DNA from: Thermogutta sp.
Lineage (GTDB): Bacteria > Planctomycetota > Planctomycetia > Pirellulales > Thermoguttaceae
Assembly: GCF_014359955.1 (NCBI RefSeq)
Contig: NZ_JACIYL010000212.1
Span: 1 to 6,097, forward strand
Direction: 5' to 3'
Length of the DNA: 6,097 nt
Below are positions 1 through 6,097 of this stretch, piece by piece. The position numbers and the translations under genes are program-made. Each line of letters starts with the position of its first letter. Positions within the stretch are counted from its first letter, which is position 1. A model generated the notes under the pieces. It was not told where the DNA came from. It worked only from the letters and a program-made list of their open reading frames with translations, and did no database searches.

Positions 1-2
1 AT

Positions 3-1040
3 CTCTATGTGACGCTTGAGTATTCCGACGGGCTCAAGCCTTTTCTGCAAAAGCTCGACCAGCATCTGGCAGAAAAAGGTTGGCTATCCAAAGCCATGAT
101 CCACGTAAGCGATGAGCCGTCCATCAGGAATGCGGATTCCTGGCGGGAAGCCTCGGCTCTTGTTCATCAGGCAGCACCGCAAATCCGCAGGATTGACGCG
201 ATTGAGACCACGGACTTCGACGGCTTTCTCGAAGTCTGGGTCCCCAAGCTTTCTCAATATGACGCATGGCGCGAAGCGTTTGAAAAGCGTCGCGACTCGG
301 CTGAGCTCTGGTACTATATCTGTTGCCATCCCTTTGGAAACGTCTATCCCAACCGATTTCTGGATTTCCCGGGGGCGTCTGTACGGGTGCTTCACTGGAT
401 CAACTACCGCTACGATCTGAAAGGGTATCTCCACTGGGGATGGAACTTTTGGGGTGAAAATCCCTTTGGGGTGCCACGCGAGAACCTTCCTCCAGGAGAC
501 ACGCATGTCGTCTATCCCGGCCGTAACGGCCCGCTCGACTCCATCCGTTGGGAAATCCAGCGCGAAAGTCTCGAGGACTTTGAATACCTCTATCTGCTTG
601 AAAGCAAGATCGAACAAATTCGCAAACGGTTAGGTGATGCCGCACGATTAATTGATCCGCGCCAGCGGCCGCTGGAGCTTGCTCGACGCGTGGTTCCCGA
701 GTTAGGCTGTGTCACCCGAGAGAGTTCCGTAATTTGGCAAACTCGAAAACTCATTACTGACGAAATTGAAGCCCTGGATCGGCCTCCTCTCGGTCTGCTT
801 GTTACTCAACCGCCGGAAGGAACGCCCCTCATCTATGGTCCTGTCAATCTGGAGGTCCGCGGAGTCGTAGAAACGGGAACGCAAGTCATGGTGAATGGGA
901 GTCCCGTTTCGGTACGCTCCGACGGCTGGTTTGGATGTCGCGCGACTCCCCGTGGTGAGCGCGGAGAAGTGCGCGTGGAATTTCGCAAGGACAATCACAC
1001 GAAGACAATGACGCGATACTTTACCGTCCGCCGTTCCTAA
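3..1040 (+). CDS. Glycoside hydrolase, GH123/DUF4091 type, with C-terminal Ig-like domain (5' partial)
   Basis: The frame is open to the left edge, so the true start lies outside; the GTG at 9 is probably an internal valine. Residue numbers here count that GTG as 1. Seen: IHVSDEP at residues 31-37 places an adjacent Asp-Glu pair (D35-E36, bases 111-116), followed by a Trp/Tyr-rich barrel end (YICCHPFGN near 103, HWGWNFW near 142-148) and a helical stretch with SLEDFEYLYLLE. Family knowledge: GH123 beta-N-acetylgalactosaminidases use such an Asp-Glu pair in substrate-assisted catalysis, with Glu as acid/base; DUF4091 is the wider family, so the substrate is not certain. Residues about 260-343 look like a small beta-sandwich (PPEGTPLIYGPVNLEVRG, VMVNGSPVSV, DGWFG) of the Ig-like/glucodextranase-B kind often appended to secreted glycosidases. 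The gene ends with TAA and converges on the sulfatase genes. Any signal peptide would be outside the window. Confident in fold family, less so in substrate. Confidence 0.85.
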   Translation, partial: LYVTLEYSDGLKPFLQKLDQHLAEKGWLSKAMIHVSDEPSIRNADSWREASALVHQAAPQIRRIDAIETTDFDGFLEVWVPKLSQYDAWREAFEKRRDSAELWYYICCHPFGNVYPNRFLDFPGASVRVLHWINYRYDLKGYLHWGWNFWGENPFGVPRENLPPGDTHVVYPGRNGPLDSIRWEIQRESLEDFEYLYLLESKIEQIRKRLGDAARLIDPRQRPLELARRVVPELGCVTRESSVIWQTRKLITDEIEALDRPPLGLLVTQPPEGTPLIYGPVNLEVRGVVETGTQVMVNGSPVSVRSDGWFGCRATPRGERGEVRVEFRKDNHTKTMTRYFTVRRS

Positions 1041-1182
1041 TGCCCCATCGCCGTTTGATTTTCGTGTGTAAAGGGGGCTTGTGATGGTTCGATTGGCAGT
1101 TGGGAGGGAGAATCAGCTCAGGGAGGAGGAAATGTTTCACAAGGATGTATGGAAACCGCTGCGCAAGAACATGCCGAACTGA
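1041..1182 (+). other. Spacer after the glycoside hydrolase, with a short Shine-Dalgarno-led frame
   Basis: No hairpin-plus-T terminator is visible just after the hydrolase stop. An AAAGGGGG run at about 1071-1078 lies just upstream of GTG (1081) and ATG (1084). These open a frame of about 32 codons (MVRLAVGRENQLREEE...) that stops at TGA 1180-1182. The same frame continues past that TGA into the transposase-like sequence described next, so this could be the decayed 5' side of the same element. I do not recognise the peptide and would not call it a gene. Confidence 0.3.
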
Positions 1183-1320
1183 AACCGTGGCCGTGCCAAG
1201 CGGATCGGCTACGAGTATGTGCGTCAAGGGACGTGCACGGTGTGGACGTGTGTTGAACCGCTGGACTTTTGGCGCGATGTCCGTGTGAGTGTGCACGAGA
1301 GCTATCGCCCGGGCATCTCT
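1183..1320 (+). pseudogene. IS630-family transposase fragment (degenerate)
   Basis: Translating from 1183 gives RAKRIGYEYVRQGTC followed by CVEPLDFWRDVRVSV. This matches the pattern in the DDE transposases of IS630-type elements, where a segment like R(V/I)DYEYVRNGTC...EPL..WR.V.V precedes the middle catalytic Asp. Only about 40 codons keep the pattern. An in-frame TGA sits just upstream at 1180-1182, and after about 1290 the frame loses the expected RT..DWA segment, which suggests a frameshift. No catalytic D, D or E region, no terminal inverted repeats and no TA target duplication could be identified. The call rests on recalled family consensus, not a search. It would be a relic of past insertion in the gap between the hydrolase and the sulfatases. 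Confidence 0.6.
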
Positions 1321-1388
1321 TGCCCGAAAGCAAGAGCGCCGCGGCAGGCAGCGGACAGGCGGAACTCGTTGCCCAAACACCGGTTAAG

Positions 1389-1426
1389 AAAAACGCCCGC
1401 GTTCCCGATTCCGGGATTCAGGCGTT
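1389..1426 (-). terminator. Putative rho-independent terminator for the sulfatase unit
   Basis: Read on the minus strand, AACGCC (1426-1421) pairs with GGCGTT (1397-1392), and inside it TCCCG (1416-1412) pairs with CGGGA (1407-1403) around a GAAT loop. An internal loop of 4 and 5 bases separates the two helices. The distal arm runs into TTTTT (1393-1389), then CTT. The T-run lies on the correct side only for minus-strand transcription, so it fits termination of the sulfatase transcript about 270 bases beyond the downstream sulfatase's stop. The internal loop weakens the case. Confidence 0.5.
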
Positions 1427-1627
1427 AACTGGCAAGGTAGGCGGTTTCGCTACCAACAAGAACACGCCGCGAACGCAGCTCTCTTCGTAATACGTTCCTC
1501 CTTGACTGATTTTGGAAGTGCTTATGTGAGAAGAACTTGCCGAGTTTGAGACCCGTTCGGTCGGCTGGTCCGCGAAGGCGACCGTTGCCGAAAGCGGTGT
1601 GATCGGGTTAGCTCCTTGACGGACCAC
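1418..1627 (-). CDS. Hypothetical short frame, possibly a gene remnant
   Basis: A minus-strand frame is open from a TAA near 1678 to a TGA at 1420-1418. From the GTG at 1627 it gives about 69 residues containing YVVRQGANPITPL (the first residues lie just before the GTG), SATVAFADQPTERVSN and GGTYYEESCVRGVFLL. The composition looks protein-like, rich in Ser and Thr, and the stop falls inside the first arm of the putative terminator, as a real last gene of a unit might. Against this, there is no convincing Shine-Dalgarno, no ATG and no family I recognise. It could be the 3' end of a gene whose front was lost, or chance. It lies 69 bases beyond the sulfatase stop, in the same orientation. Confidence 0.25.
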   Translation of the reverse strand: MVRQGANPITPLSATVAFADQPTERVSNSASSSHISTSKISQGGTYYEESCVRGVFLLVAKPPTLPVNA

Positions 1628-1696
1628 ATACGTCTTGCCCGACGGTCGAGTCGACGGGACTTGATCGGAGGACAGCCGTGTTTATTCGACGACGAA

Positions 1697-3142
1697 TCAC
1701 TGAAAACCCCCGTTTGTGTATCGAGCGGAGAGAGGTTTGGGATTCTCAACATAGCCGGCCGGACGGCTGTGGCTGGTGATGTCATCGTTGAACTTCTTGA
1801 TACGTGCCAGAAGCTGTTCGGCGATATCGGGATGGGCGTGGAGGACGTTGTTTCTCTCACCGATATCCTCGTCCAGATTGTAGAGTGCCGCAGGTTTGCC
1901 CGCTTCGACACGCAATTTCCAAGGCCCCACGCGAACGCATTCCAGCGTGTTTTCCCTGTAATAAAAGAATGCGTCGTGCGGGCTCGGCGCATCTTCGGTC
2001 AACACCGGCCAAATGTCCTTGCCGTCGATCACGCGATCCTTGGGCACGCGAGCCCCGGCCAGGCGGGCGAAGGTAGGCAGTAGATCCATGGCGGTTATCA
2101 ACTTATCGTTGACCCGGCCCGCCGGAATATGCCCCGGCCAGCGAACCACGGCGGGAACTCGCATGCCGCCTTCGTAGGTGGTGCCCTTGCTTCCTCGTAA
2201 CGGTCCGGCGCTGCCTTTGCCGTTACCAATCGGTCCATTATCGGAGGTGAAAAACACCAGTGTTTTGTCGTCCAGCCCCAGTCGTTTCAGCGTGTCGAGC
2301 ACTTGCCCGACAGACCAATCGATCTCCTCAATGGCGTAGGGATAGAGTTCGTCGCGAACCTTGTTGTTGTCCGGGGCATGACTCTGCACTTCCGCGGCCA
2401 GTTGGTCTTTGATGGCTTGCGGGACATTCTTCAGAAACGGCGGCGCCACGTGCAACGGACGGTGCGGGAGAAACTCCGCAAGGTAGAGGAAGAAAGGACG
2501 GTCCTTATTGGCTTCGATAAAGGCGACGGCGCGCTGCGTGATGCGGGCAGTCATGAAATCCAGGTCCGGATCCAACTCGAGTACGGTCTCTCCGTCCAGC
2601 AAGGGCAAAGGCGAAAAATGATACTTCTTGTTGTTCGGGTGCGTGGGATGGATGTCCCAACTGTAAGGCATCCCGAAGAATTCGTCGAAACCTTGGCGCG
2701 TAGGCAAAAACGCCGGCTGATCACCGAGGTGCCATTTTCCGAATATGCCTGTGCGATACCCCACGGACTTCAACACCTCGGCGATGGTGATTTCACTTGG
2801 ATTCAATCCCTTGTGGTCTGCGTCAAGCAAGACGGCAAGCCGCGACCCCGTGGCCATGTCGATCCGCTTCGGGTAACACCCGGTCATCAGCGCTGCGCGA
2901 GAGGGCGTGCAAACCGGGGCGGCCACATAGAAGCTGGTGAGCCGTTGGCCTTCCGCGGCCATCCGGTCAATTCGGGGCGTCTTGACCTTGCCCCCGAAGC
3001 AGCCGAGGTCGCCGTAGCCCTGGTCGTCGGTCAAGATGACGATGAAATTGGGTCGCGGGGGCCCGCCCAAAGCGGGAACCACGCCCGACAAAAACGCGAT
3101 CATCGCAGCCAGTATAGAACACGTTCTACCCTTCATTTTCAT
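1697..3142 (-). CDS. Secreted S1-family sulfatase (arylsulfatase A-like), downstream copy
   Basis: Hydrolyses a sulfate ester, probably on a glycan, outside the cytoplasm. With the start at 3142 it has 481 residues, normal for the family. A signal peptide follows (KGRTC, hydrophobic SILAAMIAFLSGVVPALG). Motifs: PNFIVILTDDQGYGDLGC with metal ligands D39/D40; CTPSRAALMTGCYP with C78, the residue converted to formylglycine, and R82; GYRTGIFGKWHLG with K136 and H138; LPHRPLH with H227; TSDNGP with D301/N302; a Lys in RGSKGTTYEGG (K319). The C-terminal subdomain ends with LYNLDEDIGERNNV and NGGFQ. All core residues are present, so it should be active if a formylglycine-generating enzyme is encoded elsewhere. 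ATGs at 3178, 3142 and 3136 are in frame. I prefer 3142 or 3136 because they give a compact signal peptide; none has a strong ribosome site. The gene overlaps the upstream sulfatase's end, suggesting translational coupling. Substrate unknown. Confidence 0.93.
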   Translation of the reverse strand: MKMKGRTCSILAAMIAFLSGVVPALGGPPRPNFIVILTDDQGYGDLGCFGGKVKTPRIDRMAAEGQRLTSFYVAAPVCTPSRAALMTGCYPKRIDMATGSRLAVLLDADHKGLNPSEITIAEVLKSVGYRTGIFGKWHLGDQPAFLPTRQGFDEFFGMPYSWDIHPTHPNNKKYHFSPLPLLDGETVLELDPDLDFMTARITQRAVAFIEANKDRPFFLYLAEFLPHRPLHVAPPFLKNVPQAIKDQLAAEVQSHAPDNNKVRDELYPYAIEEIDWSVGQVLDTLKRLGLDDKTLVFFTSDNGPIGNGKGSAGPLRGSKGTTYEGGMRVPAVVRWPGHIPAGRVNDKLITAMDLLPTFARLAGARVPKDRVIDGKDIWPVLTEDAPSPHDAFFYYRENTLECVRVGPWKLRVEAGKPAALYNLDEDIGERNNVLHAHPDIAEQLLARIKKFNDDITSHSRPAGYVENPKPLSARYTNGGFQ

Positions 3143-4583
3143 TTTGTCCGTTGGATTGCTTCTGCCTTGGCGCAACATTTATTTCCGTGGAAAGGGTGCG
3201 CCGCGGTGCACCGAAGGTGCGGGCATTCGCGCCAAACCGGTCGTGGTCCCCGATGTCCTCCCGTGCCCACTCCGCCAACTTCATCAACTCGGCCACCTTA
3301 TCCGGGTGCTGGTCAGCGACATCGGTGGTCTCACCAATATCGGCCTCTAAATCATAAAGCTGGGGTTTCTGAATCCGAATGGCATCCTGCGGCGCAACAT
3401 GCTTCCTCCACGTCACGGCAATGCTGTGTTGGAGTGGCTCAGTATGCGGCAGCATCAACTTCCAGCGACCATAGCGAACCGCCCGCAGGCAGTCGTGCTG
3501 GTAGTAGAAAAAGCTGCGGTCCAGGTGGTCTGTCTTGCCGAACATCAGTGGAGAAATATCAACCCCGTCAATCACGCGGTCGGTCGGAATTGCGGCGCCG
3601 GCCAGCTTGGCGATGGTCGGCAACAGATCAATGGTGGCCGTCACCGCCTTGCACTCCGTCCCGGCGGGAATTCTGCCCGGCGCACGCATGATGCACGGCA
3701 CACGCAAACCGCCCTCCCAACAGGAGGTCTTGCCGCCGCGCAGCGGACCGGCATGCCCGCCGTCCTGCTTGCGGAACAACCATGGGCCGTTGTCGCTGGT
3801 GAAAATAATGTAGGTGGACTCGTCGAGACCGAGTTCCTTCACCTTGTCGAGCAGGCGTCCGACGTTGAAATCGATTTCCTCAATCACGTCACCATACAAC
3901 CCACCTGCCGACTTCCCCTTGAAATCTGCTGAGGCGGCAAGCTTCGTGTGCGGCATCGTGTGCGCCAGATAGAGAAAGAACGGCTTGTCCTTATTCTGTT
4001 CCAGAAAGGCGATCGCCTCATCGGTGTAGCGTTTGGTCAACGTGGACATGTCGGCGTTTTTCTCAACCACCTGTGTATTGCGAATCAGATTGACGAACGT
4101 GTCGTTGCTCGAGGGGGTCCCGAAGTAGTAGTCGAAACCCTGGTACACAGGCAAAAGCTCCGGCCTGTAGTTGGTCTGGCTGTGGCCGGCCAGATCCCAC
4201 TTGCCGATTGCCGCGGTCACATACCCCCGTGTCTTCAGCACCTCGGCAATGGTGATCTCTTCGGAATGCAGTTGAGGGTGAATCGAATCGGGGTCGCCCT
4301 GCCGTGCGACGCGAAGCGGATAGCACCCGGTCATCAACGCAGCACGCGACGGGCCGCAGACGGTCTGGGCATAAAAGCTGGTGAACCGCATGCCCTCCCT
4401 CGCCATCTGATCAAGCCGCGGCGTCCTGATGTTGGGCGATCCGAAGCAGCCGAGGTCGCCATAGCCTTGGTCGTCGGTGAGAATGATGATGAAGTTGGGT
4501 TTCGCCGCCGTTTTGTCCGCCGCCAAGCTCACGGCAGACACGCAAAACAAGCCTATTGCCAGTACGATTGCTTTTCTCACCAT
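3126..4583 (-). CDS. Secreted S1-family sulfatase, upstream copy, with GKWD variant motif
   Basis: 485 residues, a full-length formylglycine sulfatase. The signal peptide is MVRKAIVLAIGLFCVSAVSL followed by AA. Motifs: PNFIIILTDDQGYGDLGC (D37/D38, metal); TVCGPSRAALMTGCYP (C76 for formylglycine, R80); GYVTAAIGKWDLAGH (K128, but Asp130 where most S1 enzymes have the active-site His of GKWHLG; a His follows at 134); HTMPHTKL (H208, H212); TSDNGP (D264/N265); a Lys in RGGKTSCWEGG (K285). The C-terminal half contains FFYYQHDCLRAVRYGRWKLM and LYDLEADIGETTDV, typical of the sulfatase C-terminal subdomain. The start is supported by GGAGAGGG seven bases upstream. Its last codons overlap the start of the next sulfatase. 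The two proteins are clearly paralogous but diverged, so they probably act on different sulfate positions or sugars. Desulfation of a glycan in the periplasm or outside is inferred. Confidence 0.93.
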   Translation of the reverse strand: MVRKAIVLAIGLFCVSAVSLAADKTAAKPNFIIILTDDQGYGDLGCFGSPNIRTPRLDQMAREGMRFTSFYAQTVCGPSRAALMTGCYPLRVARQGDPDSIHPQLHSEEITIAEVLKTRGYVTAAIGKWDLAGHSQTNYRPELLPVYQGFDYYFGTPSSNDTFVNLIRNTQVVEKNADMSTLTKRYTDEAIAFLEQNKDKPFFLYLAHTMPHTKLAASADFKGKSAGGLYGDVIEEIDFNVGRLLDKVKELGLDESTYIIFTSDNGPWLFRKQDGGHAGPLRGGKTSCWEGGLRVPCIMRAPGRIPAGTECKAVTATIDLLPTIAKLAGAAIPTDRVIDGVDISPLMFGKTDHLDRSFFYYQHDCLRAVRYGRWKLMLPHTEPLQHSIAVTWRKHVAPQDAIRIQKPQLYDLEADIGETTDVADQHPDKVAELMKLAEWAREDIGDHDRFGANARTFGAPRRTLSTEINVAPRQKQSNGQNENEG

Positions 4584-4590
4584 TGATCAA

Positions 4591-4598
4591 CCCTCTCC
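4591..4598 (-). promoter_or_regulatory. Ribosome binding site of the upstream sulfatase
   Basis: On the minus strand GGAGAGGG lies seven bases (TTGATCA) before the ATG at 4583. It is the clearest Shine-Dalgarno on the minus strand of this window and fixes that gene's start. The downstream sulfatase has nothing comparable, which fits its being translated by coupling. Confidence 0.65.
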
Positions 4599-4628
4599 AC
4601 GTGTTTTGCCTCGCTCTTGCGGACATGC

Positions 4629-4999
4629 TCAAGGAACAGCTCCGTGCCGTCCGCTGTCATCAATCGCTCGTCTCGCCTGATTCGCGACCTGGGTCGGATC
4701 AAGCATGGCCGTCGGCTTTGTTCCTAGTTCCTGAACAATGTTTGCATAAGCTGGATCCAGTGCCAGATTGTGCACTTCCTCGACATCCGCCTGCTCATCA
4801 AACAACCTGGCACAGCATCCTTCATCGTACCTGTTTTGCTTGCCAAGAAGTACCAGGCACCGGGAAACCCCGCAATTATTGGGCGCGTCTGATCGACACA
4901 AAGCAGCAGAATATTGGGCCTGTCTATGAATTCCACAGGCGCACTGCGCGCCAATCCGGCAACAAAAACCGTCCACAGAACGGTGAGTAATCGAATTCT
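4629..4999 (-). pseudogene. Internally deleted, frameshifted S1 sulfatase relic
   Basis: Two sulfatase pieces sit head to tail in different minus-strand frames. The front piece (about 4999-4860) reads IRLLTVLWTVFVAGLARSA, a signal-peptide-like stretch, then VEFIDRPNILLLCVDQTR, the classic N-terminal sulfatase strand with one metal-binding Asp. The back piece (about 4859-4629) reads KQNRYDEG, ARLFDEQADVE, EVHNLALDPAYANIVQEL and LDPTQVANQARRA, matching the sulfatase C-terminus (LFDLEADPGE.HNLA.DP.Y) and most like the choline-sulfatase-like group. Everything between, some 400 residues in an ordinary sulfatase, is gone, including the CxPxR cysteine, the GKWH and the SDNGP motifs. No ATG precedes the front piece; a GTG sits upstream in another frame. 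It cannot be an active enzyme. It lies immediately upstream of the intact sulfatase pair, in the same orientation. Confidence 0.72.
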
Positions 5000-5484
5000 G
5001 TTGCCCGTGCCTTCACGTCAATCGTAATCCGAACTTCGAAAGGATCCTGAGTGCCCAGGCCGCGGAAACGTCATGCCGAGAAAAAGCAAACAATACCGTG
5101 CGACACACGTTTGCAGATTTTCAGGAAGCTCCGCTGCTCGTCCGTTTCAGCCCCGGCCAGCACATAGAGAGCACGAGCCGGACGGTCGAGAATGCCCTGC
5201 TTGTGGAGCCGAATTCGGCATCCATGCTCTGGCCTCCTTCGAAGCGTCAATGAACCATCGTCCCTGCAAATTCATCGATTTCGGCCAGAGCAATATTCCC
5301 CTATAGTACTCACTTCCTGAAGTCTCCCTGCAAGTAGCACAGTATTCACGGGAAAATCCGAGAGATAAGCGGTCCGCCCAGCACGTATTATTGCTCACTT
5401 TTCTTTTTGCACTTCGATCAGCTCGGCCCGATGTTTATTATATTCGGGGATGTCCTGTCACATCCTTTCTCCCGTGAAGAATCT
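5000..5484 (-). other. Gap with coding-like but broken sequence, no intact gene
   Basis: No complete gene is visible on either strand. The minus-strand frame that continues the aminotransferase frame carries protein-like stretches: QDIPEYNKHRAELIEVQKEK just after an ATG-TGA preceded by GGGAGAAAGG, and later GILDRPARALYVLAGAETD then EQRSFLKICKRVSHGIVCFF (about 5200-5085). It is interrupted by several TGA codons and by no TAA or TAG. I do not recognise a family. The best reading is a decayed gene, or pieces of several, between the aminotransferase and the sulfatase relic. No tRNA, array of repeats or convincing promoter was seen. Confidence 0.35.
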
Positions 5485-6096
5485 TCAGGCCTTCTGCAAT
5501 TCCTTGGCATGTTTTTTGATTTTGCTGATCGCCACAGCGATTTTTTCCATGGTCTGACGATCAGTGAGTAACACATTCTGATAGAACCAGACGGACTGCT
5601 CGCACAGCTTGTCGTTTTCGGGACATTCATTTTTACTCGGCCAGGCATCGATGACTTCCCGACCATAAACACGGATGTAAGGCTCCGACCGGAGCGCGTC
5701 GAGGAGAAACTTTTCCTTATTCAGCGGGCTATATCCCGGCGAACAGGGGACGCCTTCAGCGCGAAGGGCATTGACGAATCGGTTGCGGGGGAGTCCCGAG
5801 AATTCCGCCGGGTCATAGCGAAACATAAAGAGATGGTAGGCGTTGCGTGTGCACTGCGGATATTGCCGTGCAGGTGAAATACCCGGAATTTCTGACAGCA
5901 GCTTTGTAAGATAGGCCGCGTTATCGCTGCGGAGGTCCGCCCGTTCTCGAATTCCTTCCATCTGGCTGAGAAGAAGAGCCCCTTGAAATTCCGTCATCCG
6001 AAAGTTGCCGTTTCGTCCGAAGGCAAGGTTGGTTGAACCGCTCGCTTTTGGACGTTTTCGATAACTGTTGTGGAAGGCACAACAGGCATCGGCGAG
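5485..6096 (-). CDS. DegT/DnrJ/EryC1/StrS-family PLP aminotransferase (5' partial, C-terminal half)
   Basis: The frame is open to the right edge, giving 203 residues plus TGA. The ATG at 5997 is internal, because homology extends upstream of it. Seen: LADACCAFHNSYRKRP, then NLAFGRNGNFRMTEFQGALL, the hallmark segment of this family (G.N.RMTE.QAA.L..Q) after the PLP-lysine region, then a C-terminal domain with NAYHLFMFRYDP, FVNALRAEGVPCSPGY and a closing amphipathic helix KIAVAISKIKKHAKELQKA. Family members are usually 370-430 residues, so about half is present; the PLP-binding lysine is outside the window. They are fold-type I enzymes that usually aminate keto-sugars of nucleotide sugars for surface polysaccharides or antibiotics; some act as inositol or scyllo-inosose aminotransferases or have lost activity. 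The exact substrate cannot be told. It points the same way as the sulfatases but is separated by about 900 bases of degenerate sequence. Confidence 0.88.
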   Translation of the reverse strand, partial: LADACCAFHNSYRKRPKASGSTNLAFGRNGNFRMTEFQGALLLSQMEGIRERADLRSDNAAYLTKLLSEIPGISPARQYPQCTRNAYHLFMFRYDPAEFSGLPRNRFVNALRAEGVPCSPGYSPLNKEKFLLDALRSEPYIRVYGREVIDAWPSKNECPENDKLCEQSVWFYQNVLLTDRQTMEKIAVAISKIKKHAKELQKA

Positions 6097-6097
6097 G

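Noticed and set aside
84..617. Minus-strand open frame inside the glycoside hydrolase
   Set aside because: Mirror of the GH123 coding sequence; no family pattern of its own.
1389..1426. The hairpin as a terminator for the + strand glycoside hydrolase
   Set aside because: On the + strand the stem is followed by AACTGG rather than a T-run; the T-run is only on the minus-strand side, and it lies about 350 bases past the hydrolase stop.
2303..3691. Long + strand open frame of about 460 codons opposite the sulfatases
   Set aside because: It is antisense to two genes with complete catalytic motifs, spans their junction, and its translation is Arg/Pro/His-rich without any recognisable domain; it reflects codon bias of the real genes.
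3948..4586. + strand open frame of about 210 codons opposite the upstream sulfatase's N-terminal half
   Set aside because: Fully antisense to the conserved sulfatase motifs, with no recognisable domain or ribosome site.
4975..5487. TGA recoding (as Gly, Trp or selenocysteine) to explain TGA-only interruptions
   Set aside because: Two intact genes here (the downstream sulfatase and the aminotransferase) end naturally on TGA at the expected family lengths, intact genes use TGG for conserved Trp, and no selenocysteine insertion hairpin was recognised; gene decay is simpler.
1..6097. CRISPR array, tRNA, rRNA or riboswitch
   Set aside because: I looked for regularly spaced direct repeats, tRNA cloverleaf sequences and rRNA signatures in the gaps and saw none; no systematic structure search was possible.

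Overview
The window looks like a carbohydrate- and sulfate-ester-degradation region of a bacterium from the Planctomycetota/Verrucomicrobiota (PVC) group. This rests on gene content: two adjacent secreted S1-family sulfatases, a remnant of a third, and a DUF4091/GH123-type glycoside hydrolase in about 6 kb, with loose gene spacing. Sulfatase expansions are typical of PVC bacteria, but nothing here fixes the genus. Two genes run off the ends: the GH123-like gene lacks its 5' part at the left edge, and a DegT-family aminotransferase lacks its 5' part at the right edge.

Layout, left to right: (1) The 3' two-thirds or so of a GH123/DUF4091 glycoside hydrolase on the + strand (3-1040), with the catalytic Asp-Glu pair and a C-terminal Ig-like domain. 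(2) A 656-bp gap (1041-1696) holding a decayed IS630-type transposase fragment on the + strand, a short unidentified minus-strand frame, and a hairpin plus T-run reading as a minus-strand terminator. (3) Two overlapping minus-strand sulfatase genes (about 3142-1697 and 4583-3126). Both have signal peptides and the CxPxR cysteine motif that is matured to formylglycine. (4) A 901-bp gap (4584-5484) with no intact gene. Its left part is an internally deleted, frameshifted third sulfatase. Its right part carries coding-like but unrecognised sequence broken by TGA codons. (5) The C-terminal half of a DegT/DnrJ/EryC1/StrS aminotransferase on the minus strand (5485-6096).

Inferred working model: the sulfatases remove sulfate esters from an exported or environmental polysaccharide or glycan, and the GH123-like enzyme, which converges on them, cleaves a hexosaminide-type bond. 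A sulfated N-acetylgalactosamine glycan would fit both, but the substrate is not shown by the sequence. The sulfatase pair is probably one transcription unit, translationally coupled by overlap and ending at the hairpin near 1389-1426. The aminotransferase (nucleotide-sugar or surface-polysaccharide chemistry) may be upstream in the same direction but is separated by the degenerate stretch. I see no clearly new biological system. The most distinctive points are the sulfatase relic, the IS630 relic and an unusual active-site substitution (GKWD for GKWH) in one sulfatase.
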